Origin: Microvelia longipes
Taxonomy: Eukaryota > Arthropoda > Insecta > Hemiptera > Veliidae
Reading direction: 5' to 3'
DNA: 64,000 nt
Assembly (NCBI GenBank): GCA_018340805.1
Contig: JACMZG010001914.1
Location: 47,688,263 to 47,752,262, forward strand
Position numbers and translations under genes: made by a program. The notes below the pieces were generated by a model. It saw only the letters and a program-made list of their open reading frames with translations, did no database searches and was not told the origin of the DNA. Shown here piece by piece: positions 26,001 to 37,577 of this stretch (positions are counted from its first letter, which is position 1; the number at the start of each line of letters is the position of its first letter).

Positions 26001-27109
26001 CGAAATGCCCCATACTCGTTTCGGTCAAGCGAGTAACTTGAATGTATCATGTTGAGGAATGTATAGGACTTGACATTGCCCTTTAGGGACATGTCTCGTT
26101 TATTTCTTAAACATTCCATACATTAGTAGTATTTATACCACTAACATTCCTTAATAATTTCATTCAAATCCAACCGACAGACTTTGAAAAACGCATTATT
26201 CAAAGTGAGGGGAGAGGTTCGAAAAGAACTTTAGATAAAGTTTTAGATAAATTTTAGATCTAAAGTTTAGATCTTTAGATAAAGTTTTATTATCTTATTA
26301 TTTTCAAAATTAAAAAAATAATGCGATAGCTTTCAAATATTAAAATGATATAATTTAAGTATAAAATTAAATTTAAAATATTTAATTATGTAGTTGAATA
26401 TTTATAGCATATAAATGAAAAATGTCCAAGTAAAATTTTCTATTAGGCCTTTTTTTATCTAAAAGGTCGGAAAATTCTTCAAAAAATTCAGTCAAGGGTT
26501 CCTTCACCTTCTCTTTCTCCAGCATTCGAGAGAAATGTGAGAGAAAAAAATCTTTTAAATTAATTCAATTATAAAAAGGACTGTCTGAAGTCCCTAGAAG
26601 ATTTTCAGGTTCGTTTAAAGGCTCATTTTTATTTAAAAAAGGGTTTTTCGAGCTGTCGCCCTTAGAATGTAGTGATTAGTCTCTCTTATGTTCCTTTAAT
26701 TAACCTAATATTTTTTTATAATTTAAACATAAAACTTACCATGGTCATTTTACTTAAAAAAGTATGAAAAATTAAAATAATAGTATTTAATTATTAAAAC
26801 AATAATTAATAAATATTGCAAGTTATACCCTGGGTGATTGGAAGATATATTAAAATAAAAAGTGTTTTTTACAGTGAATAGATTATAAAATTATTGTTTG
26901 TCATATAAAGTAACATTCCTCTATATTGGTCCTTTTGGTATTTTTAAGTGATTTTAAGTATTTTTTGTTTTAAAAAATATAACAAAGTTTCTTTGAAGCA
27001 TTTAAAATAAAGATCTTTGTTAAAAATGTCTTCTATTTACTTCTGGTGATACCGTTTTTTTACTTCTAATTAAAATTGTATTGCTTTTATTTTGTAAAAG
27101 AGTATTAAA
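26001..27109. other. Intergenic, no gene seen
   Basis: AT-rich; ATCTAAAGTTTAGATCTTTAGATAAAG-like short inversions near 26,255-26,285 only. Confidence 0.5.
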
Positions 27110-27197
27110 ATTAAAAAGGTTGTATTTACCGCAAGTTGAAGAAGCAATTGAAGAATCAGCTACCGTCGATACTTGCTGTTGGATATGATTATCCGTG

Positions 27198-27226
27198 GAC
27201 CGATTTCGGCATAACACCATCATCAG
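27198..27226 (-). ncRNA. Hammerhead-like core (left arm)
   Basis: Minus strand: CTGATGAT, stem GGTG/TGCC (two G-C, two G-U), GAAA, TCGG, TC. Confidence 0.5.
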
Positions 27227-27391
27227 CAGGAGGGGCAAAATTTGAGCTCTCAACTAATCAATTTATATCAGTGAATAACTTCTAATCTCAATGAGCATGA
27301 CGATCTTCAGAGTATCGTCGTGCTCATTGAAACTAAATGTTATTCACTGATATAACTTTATTAGTTGAGAGCTCGAGTGTTGACCCGCCTA

Positions 27392-27420
27392 CTGATGATG
27401 GCATTATGCCGAAACTGGTC
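27392..27420 (+). ncRNA. Hammerhead-like core (right arm)
   Basis: CTGATGAT, perfect stem GGCA/TGCC around TTA, GAAA, CTGG, TC. Compared with the 21-kb copies, the closing pair changes from G-U to A-U and pairing is kept. Confidence 0.6.
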
Positions 27421-27478
27421 CAGGGATATTTATATCCAACAGCAAGTATCGACGGTAGCTGATTCTTCAAAAGAATGA

Positions 27479-29207
27479 TAGATCGCCTTCATGGCCAGTA
27501 TTTCTAAGGCCTCTCAATATTTAAACCAGGCACTGACGAAGGTCTTGTGTTTGAAGTTTGAGTCTCTTCATTCTACGAACATTTAACATATTTCACTTAA
27601 GAGAGAAATAAGTTGAAGAGCAGGTGGTCCATTCCACCCTACTGTGGTCATCCATGCTAAGTATCAACTTCGGACAAACTTTTCCCTTAAACTTTACCCC
27701 TTTCATAACAACATGGCATCCAAAACGACAACGTCGTAAAAGCCCTCGAAAGGAATAAAATTACGTAAAAACAACCACGAAAACTTTGACGAAACTCCTA
27801 AAAAACTATCCCTTCTTGTGAAACATTAAAAGATTCTGGCTCAAGACGGAGTGAAAATGAGAAAGTAACTATATGGGACAGAAGATTCAACATTTTCAAG
27901 ATAAAGTTTGGCATCATGTTAGACCTTTCGCACACATTTCTGTATTGACATTCCTTTTATACATGTAGATTTTATAAATTCTTTAACGGCTGCTTGTGCT
28001 CGCTAAATGAATAAAAGATGAGGGTAAGTTTGTTTGTCAGCAAGATTACACAGATTTCTAAATCTACATTGTTTGGTCTTCATGACCAACTGTCATCACT
28101 TTTTGCACTTTATTAGACTTTTCTTTAATCACTTATCGCACTTGGCGTTAAATTCAATTTAATATTATAGTAATAATAAATTATTTATTTCCATTTTATA
28201 TTCCACCAAATTACATACTCCACATTATATGCATCTAAAATCTAACATTATTTAACGTAAGTTCAAAAATATTATATAAATTATAGAAATTTAGGAATTA
28301 TTTTAAAGTGGTCATTAGAGATTGAGTCCAAATTTAGTTAATTTAGATTTATCATTTTCCTAAAGTAACGTGTGAATTTGTGTTAAACGGAAGTCGATAA
28401 GAGATGGGATACTTGAATTATATGACACGATGTGACACGATATGAAGTACTGCATGACGGGGGTATGAGACTTTCAGTGACTTTGACAACCTCATATTAA
28501 CCCATTTCACTTTCATTGATTCCATAACATCATTGAATGTTGACTCTTCTAGACTGTATTTTGGTTAACTCCACGAATATTTATAAAGATGGCTTTAACA
28601 AAATACTCTAAATTAAAATATAAATAAATAAAATTTTACTTGAAGATAAGACCTATCTTGTCGTGTGTCAGCTACTTTTTAAAGATCTTTCAATAAACTT
28701 GGTATTGGGAAAGACTTAGCTTCAAAAAGATGAAAGAAAAGACTTACGGGAAAGACTAGCTTCAATTGAACTATATAGGATTCGTCTGACTCAGATTCAC
28801 CTGACTCACAGATGCAAAGACTTTTCATGACTCAAAGCATGCTTTGATTTTCATATTTAAAAGGAAACAAAGCGAATACTTCACTTGGTCATGACTATAG
28901 CAGACGCTGGCTTCCAATAGCTTGCATACAGCGGCTCGCACTAGCTCGTAGACACTAGCAAGCTACCGGAGCTGCTATTGTAGATTTCTACTGAAACCAC
29001 GTACTACTTTAGATAGTTATTAGCCTACAGGAAGTAATCATAGAACATCGATTATTCATATATCTCCTCTTGTAACTCGTAGTTACTGATTATTACAATT
29101 CACATAGTTCAATAATCTTATAATTATGCTTTTACTTTATATAAAATCTAAATTTGATTTAAGTTACATATATAAGCGTGAGTGGAGTCAACTTTTGATA
29201 AGATTTA
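27479..29207. other. Intergenic, no gene seen
   Basis: Mixed composition, least AT-rich at 27,640-27,800. No reading frame with recognisable features. Confidence 0.5.
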
Positions 29208-29245
29208 TACGAACAACTTTAATTCTACAATATTTTTTAAACAGG

Positions 29246-29280
29246 AACAATATATTTCAGTCCATTTAGATCATCTTCAG
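29246..29280 (-). ncRNA. Hammerhead-like core (left arm)
   Basis: Minus strand: CTGAAGAT, stem GATCT/GGACT (one mismatch), GAAA, TATA, TT. N7 of the CUGANGA box is A here, a position that is free in hammerheads. Confidence 0.5.
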
Positions 29281-29347
29281 GAAAGACTAAAATACAAAAG
29301 TACAAAAATATTACTTAAAACTTTTGTACTTCTGTTTTTAGTCTTTC

Positions 29348-29383
29348 CTGAAGATGATCCAAATGGATTGAAATATATTGTTC
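29348..29383 (+). ncRNA. Hammerhead-like core (right arm)
   Basis: CTGAAGAT, 5-bp stem GATCC/GGATT around AAAT, GAAA, TATA, TT. Its stem sequence is unrelated to the other families, but its layout is the same. Confidence 0.55.
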
Positions 29384-29420
29384 CTGTTTATAAAAAGCAT
29401 TGTAGAATTAAAGTCGTTAT

Positions 29421-30976
29421 TTTCCTAATAGTAACTATGGAATTCTGCAAAAAAAACGTTTCTCTCTTAAGAAGATATATAATTTTAAAATCATAAAGGC
29501 GAGCAGAATAAACCCCCTTAACAATTTAAAAGCTTTATTTTGTGATAGCTCTGCCCTAAAAGTACCTAAACCTGTTCATTTGGATTAACGGTCTGCCTAT
29601 CTATATGAGAAAGCAGTTTATGTCATATTAGCTTATTATTGTAGTACTTCATAAAATAATATAACTAAGGTATTAAATTTAAATTTTACAGTATACCTTA
29701 TTTCTCTTAATATGACATACTGACGTTAAGAAAATATAAAAAAATTATAATAAATTAAAAAGCCTATTTTTTATTAAAAAAGGAACAATTTTTAATGATT
29801 AAGACCTTTTCTAAATTTTCTTTTCAGTGAGGTAAAATTTTCAATAAAATTCATCTCATTTCCATGCTTCCTGCTCATCGTGGCTTACAATAGTCCCACC
29901 TGAGGCCTTTATATGTTGGAGGGGTATTTGAATTATAATGTGAAAATAATAAGAATAGGAGGGGGATTTTCACCGTATACACACTATTCCAGCACATACG
30001 ATAAATATACTCTTACTATACGCAGTTTTCAAAGTATTGAAATTTTCAAAGTAGGGGAAAAGAGGTTTTTTAAAAGGAAGGATTGTTTGCAAAATTAATA
30101 GCCTTATCAATTTGTACTTAGCGTGGAAGACCTCTATATTTCCTAGGCTGGCAATTTTCCCCTTTTTCCTAGATTGTAATATAAAACATTACTGCGGTAT
30201 CAACACGTTCAGGACTATGTGTTATAATTTCTACTTCCCGCCTCAAATTAAAGTCCCCTTTTAGTAAAACTTATTATAAACGCGTTAAGAGTTTTTAACA
30301 CAGAGCTGGGGTTGACAAAGAGTTGTTTGATATAATACCCTAGATTATCATATTTTACTATAGCAAATATTTCAGTTGCATTTTAAAATATTCTAAGTGC
30401 AGGTATTAAATATTAAAATGGATAATTTTATTTTAGCGAATTTTCATGCGAAATGACGCCTGTAAAATTTTCTGGATGACGGAAGTACAGGTAGAGGGCT
30501 GCTGCCACTTAGTCTCCTGATTTTAAAAATATAAATCTTAAAAAAGTTTGTATATCAGTGTTATATTAAAATGTAAACAGCTGTCTCCAAAAACATAATT
30601 TTGAGTTATAAGAATATGTCTGATCTTGATGAGCAAGTGAATTAATTTGTTCAATACCTTTCTAGTATAACCTGTTGATTTTACATTCCATATACTTGTT
30701 TTTGTTTTTCTTTACTAAAATTATTGTTTTAAATTATATTGCAAATTATTTAATTCTTTTACAGCATTATTTTACTACCTTTTATATTAATTTATTTGAC
30801 CTTAAGTTTATAACTTCGTGAGACAATTCTATTTTCGTAAGTCTATAGGACCATATTTCTCCTTTTAATGAAAAGGATTTAGTTTTGGTGAACCTGCAAT
30901 GTTTATCTGGTATATTGGTAAAACGCTTATAAATCAAGCATGAAGCCATCTTGAGCCCAATAAGATAAGATAGCCT
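29421..30976. other. Intergenic, no gene seen
   Basis: No gene recognised. Short frames at 29,913-30,098 and (minus) 30,782-30,979 lack any family signature. Confidence 0.5.
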
Positions 30977-32092
30977 CATGCTAGGTTGAAAACGCTATGC
31001 CAATACAAAACTCATGCTAGTTGAAAGCGCTAATCCAATACAAACTTCATGCTAGTTAGAAGCGCTATGCCAATATAAAAACTCATGCTAGGTTGAAAGC
31101 GCTATGCCAATACAACAACTCATGCTAGTTGAAAGCGCTAATCCAATTTCATGCTAGGTTAGAAGCGCTATGCCAATATAAAAACTCATGCTAGGTTGAA
31201 AGCGCTATGGCTAGTTGAAAGCGCTAATCCAATACAAAACTTCATGCTAGGTTAGAAGCGCTATGCCAATATAAAAACTCATGCTAGGTTGAAAGCGCTA
31301 TGCCAATACAACAACTCATGCTAGTTGAAAGCGCTAATCCAATACAAAACTTCATGCTAGGTTAGAAGCGCTATGCCAATATAAAAACTCATGCTAGGTG
31401 AAAGCGCTATGCCAATACAAAAACTCATGCTAGTTAAAGCGCTAATCCAATACAAAACTTCATGCTAGGTTAGAAGCGCTATGCCAATATAAAAACTCAT
31501 GCTAGGTTGAAAGCGCTATGCCAATACAAAAACTCATGCTAGTTGAAAGCGCTAATCCAATACCAAAACTCATGCTAGGTTAGAAGCGCTATGCCAATAA
31601 AAACTCATGCTAGGTTGAAAGTGCTATCCAATACAAAACTCATGCTAGTTAAAAGCGCTAATCCAATACAAAACTTCATGCTAGGTTAGAAGCGCTATGC
31701 AAAAAAACTCATGCTAGGTTATGCCAATAAAAACTCATGCGTTAAAGCGCTAATCAATACAAAACTTCATGCTAGAGAAGCGCTATGCATAAAACTCATG
31801 CTAGGTTGAAAGCGCTATGCCAATACAAAAACTCATGCTAGTTGAAAGCGCTAATCCAATACAAAACTTCATGCTAGGTTAGAAGCGCTATGCCAATATA
31901 AAAACTCATGCTAGGTTGAAAGCGCTATGCCAATACAAAAACTCATGCTAGGTTAAATGAGCAATGCCAATCAAAAAATGTATGCAAGGTTGAAAGAGCT
32001 ATGCTAATACAAAAACTCATGCTAAGTTAATAGCGCTATACCAATAATACAAAAACTCATGCTAAGTTAATAGCACTATGCCAATACAAATC
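30977..32092. repeat. 37-bp satellite with trimeric higher-order structure
   Basis: About 30 units built on CATGCTAGGTTGAAAGCGCT then ATGCCAATACAAAAACT. Three subtypes alternate: GGTTAGAAGCGCTATGCC with ATATAAAAACT; GGTTGAAAGCGCTATGCC with ATACAAAAACT; and GTTGAAAGCGCTAATCC with ATACAAAACTT. The order repeats about every 110 bp, forming a trimeric higher-order repeat. Units decay at the right edge (GCTAAGTTAATAGCGCT). Several units near 31,690-31,790 are shortened. Confidence 0.95.
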
Positions 32093-32981
32093 AGTCTTTG
32101 TGGAGAGATAGTTCTTTCATTAAAAAGGTTCTATATTCTCTTGGTATACGAATAAAAGAGAAACTTTATGGATAAACTTATTAGAATTCTGTACTTTATG
32201 GGTAAAAACTGCACTTTGTTGTCCTGAATCCTCTAGAGAAACATAAATTGACTTACAATTTTATGCTTTGCGTTTCTAATTCATCTTAATTAACGTTAAG
32301 AATCAAGTTATTCACTTTAATTAAGTCAACTGACCATCTTTAAGCATGGAATGTTTAAAAAAGGGAGAAAATGAATTAATCTTTTTTATTTAGGAATTTT
32401 TTATTGTGAAAATTAATCTGACCCTTGGGAGGCAAAGAATCCTTTAATTGACTTTTTCCGTTTAAAAGTCATTGAAGATGCATTTTTTACTTCAAAAGTT
32501 TTGGGGATTTTTTCAGGTAACGCATAAAAATACCATGGGTTTTCCAGAGGGGTTTTCCATATTTCTAAAAATGGTCAAGAAAAAATTGTGACTGAAATGT
32601 AAAATTGATGATTTATTTCTTTTAATACTGCGTACGAAAAGTTTTTCATTTAAAAAATATGAATAAAACGTGAATTATGTTTTTTAGGGTCGAAAATATG
32701 AGTATTAGGGGAGTGCCCTTTGGGAACCTTAAAAAGGACCGTACTTGTGACTGAAAATGTAGAAAAATTGGTATTAAAAGTAAAAGAATGTCTTTGATTG
32801 AAGATTAAATGTAATTCAAAATTAGATCCCCAACTTTCAAAATAAAGTAACCAAGTAGCTTTGTTAAGCAATAATGCTTTCTCTTTAAATGTCCACGTTT
32901 AAGCATCGATAGAATATATAATTTAAATAATTTTCGGTTGTCTTTATTTACGTGTGAGACTTATTTATATTTATAGTACGA
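32093..32981. other. Intergenic, no gene seen
   Basis: Two segments (about 32,520-32,640 and 32,690-32,790) share GGTCAAGAAAAA/GTGACTGAAA-TGTA-like phrases, an old duplication. No gene. Confidence 0.45.
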
Positions 32982-33142
32982 TACACGGATAAAATCAGTT
33001 GACAGTGCGGGAAAATAGAGTTGAGGAACCAATAAGGTTGGCCTGATTTGAAATTGAGGGCGTGGTTTTAAATCCAGGACTAACCTCATTGGCTCCCTTG
33101 TACTATTTTCTCACGCTGTCAACCGATTATAGCCGTGTGTTT
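32982..33142. mobile_element. Foldback/MITE-like element
   Basis: Arms of about 70 nt: left ACACGGATAAAATCAGTTGA, CAGTGCGGGAAAATAGA, AACCAATAAGGTT; right AACCTCATTGGCTC, TATTTTCTCACGCTGTCAAC, CGATTATAGCCGTGT. Pairing is imperfect (about four in five positions). No coding sequence. Confidence 0.7.
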
Positions 33143-33768
33143 TAGTATAATAGTGTTGATACTTTGTCAGTGTCATGACGTTGATATATATGTGAGAATA
33201 CGCCTCGGGTCTAACGAATGTAGGAAATTTTTCGGGCATAATTGAATTTCTTGAATAATATGTGGTCACTCAGAAAACAAGAGGCCTTCGGCCTCATGGC
33301 CGCTAAGTAGCGTAGACACTTTACACACATTACCACATCTCATGAGTTGAATCATGTCCATTGCGAAGTTTGCGTCACCGTTTTAGATTCTCTATTAGTT
33401 GATATAGTCGTGATAAGTAATAGATCAAATACAACTCCCGTCGCCTGAAGTTTTACTTGATATCTTTCTCGGCATAGAATATCCATACGTAATAATTAAA
33501 TTGTTAAAATATATATGTTTTGTGATGTGTTAAAGTTGAAATATGATATTGTAATTAATTCTATTGTTGAGTGATAAGCGGTAGAAAGTAAACAAAAGGT
33601 GCGAGATAAACGGTCAGTTACAGATGTGCCGGGACAAGTAAATCAATATCAATACTCTGTGCTTATTATAATTTCATATTGAGTATTAGAAGTCATTATT
33701 CCTAATACTTCAGATAAACGGATTATAGGATTAGGCTGGGTTACTGACCCACCCATAGGGTTATCAAA
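33143..33768. other. Intergenic, no gene seen
   Basis: Contains a small GC-rich hairpin GAGGCCTTCGGCCTC at about 33,281. No gene. Confidence 0.5.
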
Positions 33769-33780
33769 ATATATAAATTC

Positions 33781-33840
33781 AATATAATTGTGCGAGAGAC
33801 AACTATTCATGTTTTGCAAAACTCGGTAGTATCAAATGAT
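33781..33840 (+). mobile_element. Truncated copy of hammerhead retroelement, 12-bp TSD
   Basis: A 60-bp insertion: AATATAATTGTGCGAGAGAC, AACTATTCATGTTTTGC, AAAACTCGGTAGTATC, AAATGAT. It is flanked by identical 12-mers ATATATAAATTC (33769-33780 and 33841-33852). It equals the 3' terminal part of the 55,866-56,225 element and lacks the ribozyme. Confidence 0.85.
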
Positions 33841-34343
33841 ATATATAAATTCCCCTACATCTTACCTGCTACATTACAAACTACATATTATATAGTTTTT
33901 AAACAAAAACTGTTTTCATCCTACATCTGCCTTATTCAACAATAGCTGTATCATATCTATGATCTTCTCAGAGATACCTGCCATCTCAGATCATCTAACT
34001 TCGTAACTGTAGACTCTGGAGAGGGGAGCGTTTGTGGCCAAGCTAAAGAATTCCTTTAAACCCTCCGTTAAGTCAAGGCCCGGTCGCAAGTCTGTTGGTC
34101 AGAGTTTAACTTTTGATCGTTACAGCTTGACACCTACTCTGAACAAGTCGCCATAACCATTTCCTTTTCAATTTCAAGAAGTGCTCAAACCCTATTAAAA
34201 CCCAGTTTTTGACGGAAATAACCCGTTTTAATGACTCAGCAACAGGTTTTTAAAAAATCGGTTAAAATTCGTCGTTAAGAAAAAGTTCGTTTTTTGGTAC
34301 ACAAAAACGAATGAACTCTCATGATAACCGAAATTATCTACAT
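33841..34343. other. Intergenic, no gene seen
   Basis: No gene recognised. Confidence 0.5.
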
Positions 34344-34373
34344 GAAAGTTGATAACTTCGGTTATCAACTTTC
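34344..34373. repeat. 13-bp perfect hairpin with TTCG loop
   Basis: GAAAGTTGATAAC, TTCG, GTTATCAACTTTC. A related GATAACCGAAATTATC lies just upstream at 34,323. Confidence 0.9.
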
Positions 34374-34412
34374 AACTTTGTTCACTCTATGCGACAAAGA
34401 AGTTAAAAACAA

Positions 34413-34620
34413 GGTGGTAAATTTTAAAATACAGTAGGTAAACAGCAAATGTCGAGTTGGGTGTCGTGTTCAATGTTATTTGGTTGTAAAATCAAATAAA
34501 TCCGGACCGGATTTGATACGACCAAATAGTAAAAAAAAACACCCGTGGTAAATAACCGGAAATTTAAAAATACGGAAGGTAAACAACAAATGTCGAGTAG
34601 GGTGTCGTTTTTAATCTTTT
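34413..34620. repeat. 144-bp direct duplication around a CCGG palindrome
   Basis: GGTAAATTTTAAAATACAG, AGGTAAACAGCAAATGTCG and AGTTGGGTGTCGT recur about 144 bp downstream as GGAAATTTAAAAATACGG, AGGTAAACAACAAATGTCG and AGTAGGGTGTCGT. Between them is a nested palindrome: ATTTGGT ... AAATCCGG/ACCGGATTT ... ACCAAAT. Two units of a longer tandem or LTR-like repeat. Confidence 0.75.
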
Positions 34621-34744
34621 TTGGGTCTCTGAATAAAGTGAAACTAGTCTGGTGTCGATCCGAGTAATTTAATTACACAAACCCAGAAATCTGAATCTTA
34701 GTTCAGAAGAAAAATGTTTACTCAATAAGTTCAAAACTACTAAA

Positions 34745-35112
34745 AACTTCTGGCGCTGTGGTCTGCAAACCGAGCGAATTTCCTTCGAAACGCTCACTTT
34801 TTTGCTCACCTATCCAGTTCTTGCTCATATTTGTGCTACATAGTTGGAACAGTAGCAATTTTGACTGTAAGTTTGCATTTTTCAAAGGAAAAGCGCTATA
34901 GTGTTTAGAAGATTAGCATAAACTAAACTTTTTATGTCAGTCTAAAATTTACAACACGGACACTATGTGCAACCTATTAACGGATAAGTAGAATTGCTAC
35001 TGTTTTAACTATGTAGCATTAATCTGACAAAGAACTGGATTGGTGCGAAAGAAAGAAAGCATATCGAAGTAAATTCGCCCAGGTTGAAGACCGCACCGCA
35101 CCAGAACTTTAT
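34745..35112. repeat. Family D inverted pair
   Basis: Left: TTCTGGCGCTGTGGTCTGC, GAGCGAATTTCCTTCG, CTATCCAGTTCTTGCTC, GCTACATAGTTGGAACAGTA. Right: the same phrases reverse-complemented (TACTGTTTTAACTATGTAGC, AAAGAACTGGAT, CGAAGTAAATTCGCCC, GACCGCACCGCACCAGAA). It forms a foldback of about 370 bp. Confidence 0.75.
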
Positions 35113-35621
35113 GTTATGTATGTCATATATAACATGTTATATGTGTCATATGTAACATGTTATATATGTCATGCCAGAACGTATATGTTATATGTGTCAA
35201 TCAATTAAACCGGAACGATTACTGATGATAAAATGAAACTTCGTATTTGTGTTAACAATACATAACAGTACAAGTGTAAAACATTTCAGCCTGATCTAAA
35301 TACTTTTTGAAGATTGGTGATTATTTTAAATGTTTCTAGGGTCTATAATATTAACAATATTAACAACTGAAGTCATGTTTCTAGGGTCATTGTTGTGGAT
35401 TAAAGACGTCACACATGTTTCATAAACAATTGGGATCTGGAAATTAAATAAATAAATTTTATTTGCATTAAGTACAATTTTAAAGTACAATGGCAACATG
35501 TCAATAATAAATAATCTCAATTTACAATAATAATTTTTACAAAAAAATATTAACTAGGTTGATTTTTATACCAAGATTCATTTCGATCCGAAAAAGTGTT
35601 TAAAAGTTACACCCACACACA
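35113..35621. other. Intergenic with ATGTTATATGTGTCAT repeats and family B
   Basis: 35,113-35,200 is a short tandem of ATGTTATATGTGTCATA-like units. The stretch 35,560-35,620 is the reverse complement of family B (compare 7,905-7,940). No gene. Confidence 0.6.
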
Positions 35622-35622
35622 A

Positions 35623-35682
<60 letters not shown>

Positions 35683-35728
35683 TATATATATATTGTGTGT
35701 GTGTGTGTGTGTGTGTGTTTTTTTTTTT
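35622..35728. repeat. (TA)n(TG)n(T)n microsatellite
   Basis: About 70 bp of TA repeats, then about 12 TG repeats, then a T run. Associated with family B on its left. Confidence 0.97.
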
Positions 35729-35861
35729 AAATTTATTTTAAGACAGGTCAGGCAAAACAATATAGTCATTTGAAGAAGAAAAAGTTGGTATTCTATCCCA
35801 TCTAGTGTCTTGAACTTAATTTGAATAAATCTGTATTATGGTTTTGGTGGTGCAAGCACAT

Positions 35862-35879
35862 ATACTATATATATGTATA

Positions 35880-35933
<54 letters not shown>
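35862..35933. repeat. (TA)n microsatellite
   Basis: TA repeats with one GTATA and one phase break. Confidence 0.97.
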
Positions 35934-35936
<3 letters not shown>

Positions 35937-36597
35937 GGAAAACATAGACAAGCTCTAAATTAGCTGTTTATAAATTATGTGATGCAACTATGTTTTTATG
36001 AGAGCAATATAAGTTATCTAAATAAAGCAATTTCAAGTTGAAACCTAATTTTCTTTTTATTCAATTCTAAAAAGATTTCAACAATAACACTAAATTACTC
36101 CTGGAATTTATTTGAAACAATTAAAAACAAAACAAGGACTTGATTAAAAACTATCCTGCACTCTGGCGGAAATACTTGAAAAAGAGTTAAAAGTCATTAA
36201 AAACCCTGCACTTAATTACACTTTAAAGTGAGAACAGATAGTTAAATTTTTTAACTAAATAAAGAGGCAACAAATTTAAAACAAGACCTTTCAACGAGTT
36301 CATTTAAATTAACAAAATTTACCTGAAGTTTTTACGAGGGTGGCTCTTTTAAAGATGCTCCGACTTGGTTTGAAAGTCTCTTAAATTTTCTGAAAACCTC
36401 TTTAGTTAAAAATAAGTCTTTAAATTTTCTTCTTTTAAAGTTTTTTTCTTATTTTTTTGTTTTTTATTCACTTTTACTTCCTTTTGAATTTAAAGACTTA
36501 TTATTTTGTACTCTGAAACTTAGTAGAACTTTTAAAGAAGCTTGAAAGATAAAGTTGAGGAAAAATGATGAATTCTGATGTAGTGATGTAGTGTTGA
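35934..36597. other. Intergenic, no gene seen
   Basis: No gene recognised. Confidence 0.5.
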
Positions 36598-37276
36598 AAT
36601 AAAATACTAGTATATTAAACTAGTACTGCACTAGTGCAATAGAACTACACTATTACTACCCTAGTCCTACCCTAGTACTGCACTAGCCTTGCACTAGTAA
36701 TATACTAGCATTGGGCTAGTTCTACACTAGTACTGCCCTAGTACTGCACTAGTAATACACTAGTACTGCGATAGTACTACACTAGTCCTGCCCTAGTACT
36801 GCACTAGTAATATACTAGTACTGCGATATTACTACACTAGTACTGCCCTAGCCATACCTAGTATATACTAGTACTGCGATAGTAGCCCTGCACTAGTAAT
36901 ACACTACTGCGATAGTACTACACTGCCCTAGCCCTGCACTAGTAATACACTAGTACTGCGATATTACTACCTAGCCCTACTGCACTAGTAATACACCTAC
37001 ACTAGTACTGCACTAGTAATACACTATTTACTAGTCACTAGTAATACACTAGTACTATATTACTACACTAGTATGCCTTAGTACTAGTGCCTAGTACTGC
37101 ACTAGTCATGCTACTTGTACTACACTAGTCCTGCCTTAGTACTGCACTAGTCCTGCTTTAGTATTGCAATAGTCCTGCGCTTGTACTAGTAGAACACTAG
37201 TCTTGCCCTAGTACTGCACTAGTAATACACTAGTACTGCGTTAGTACTGCACTAGTACTTCACTAATACTAGTATA
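36598..37276. repeat. ~11-bp CTAG-rich minisatellite
   Basis: About 60 short units of the form ACTAGTACTGC with variants CCTAGTACTGC, ACTAGTAATAC, GATAGTACTAC and ACTAGTCCTGC. These combine into a longer period of about 55 bp over part of the array. The unit is built around the self-complementary ACTAGT. Several deletions occur in 36,850-37,110. Confidence 0.95.
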
Positions 37277-37325
37277 GTTAATTGGTTGTCTTTTTCTATC
37301 ATTGTCTGGTATAGAAATAAATTGC

Positions 37326-37577
37326 TTAGGCTAACACGGTTTTCGTCATGAAGAATAAGGTGTTTCGATGTCGGCGGCATGTAGTCGTATGTATTTGTAG
37401 AAACACATCACTGTGTTCGAATTCATCATCTGTGTTGACGTTGAGTCCGATATTTCGTTTCCACTGTGGGAGGTATCGTCTGGAATGGACATCATAGAGG
37501 TGTAGACAATGCTTTGCGAATCTGAAATAAAAAATTCCGTGTCTATCTTCTTTGTTCCTGAACTCTTTAGATTCCAA
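37326..37577 (-). other. Possible coding remnant, family unknown
   Basis: An 83-codon minus-strand frame with balanced composition (for example RYLPQWKRNIGLNVNTDDEF) stands out from the AT-driven frames nearby, and the local GC content is higher. I do not recognise a family. The frame begins inside the palindrome at 37,571, so any original start is lost or rearranged. It could be an exon or transposon scrap, or chance. Confidence 0.25.

Larger units (their letters stand above)
27110..27478. mobile_element. Foldback element with paired hammerhead-like arms
   Basis: Same family as 20,925-21,262: TTACCGCAAGTTGAAGAAGC, CAGCTACCGTCGATACTTGC, GGATATGATTATCC, the core, then GAGCTCTCAACTAATCAATT and a central inverted segment (GATATAACTTTATTAGTTGA on the right). 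The right arm ends CGACGGTAGCTGATTCTTC. Arms are more diverged than in the 21-kb copy. Confidence 0.85.
29208..29420. mobile_element. Foldback element, CTGAAGATGATCC type
   Basis: Arms of about 95 nt (29,208-29,308 and 29,328-29,420) share TTTAATTCTACAAT, AAACAGGAACAATATATTTC, GATCATCTTCAGGAAAGACT and AAAAGTAC. The loop is about 20 nt. Each arm has a hammerhead-like core. The 104-codon frame through it only reflects the symmetric sequence. Confidence 0.85.

Noticed and set aside
29182..29496. 104-codon ORF as a gene
   Set aside because: It runs across both arms of a foldback element; the protein is a by-product of the symmetric sequence.
30977..32092. CRISPR-like regular array
   Set aside because: Units are head-to-tail without unique spacers, in a eukaryotic setting; it is a satellite. 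The same applies to 1-512, 5,037-5,382, 25,425-25,629 and 53,507-53,745.
35221..35260. CTGATGA followed by GAAAC
   Set aside because: Only AAAAT-like sequence lies between the two boxes, so no stem II can form; chance match.
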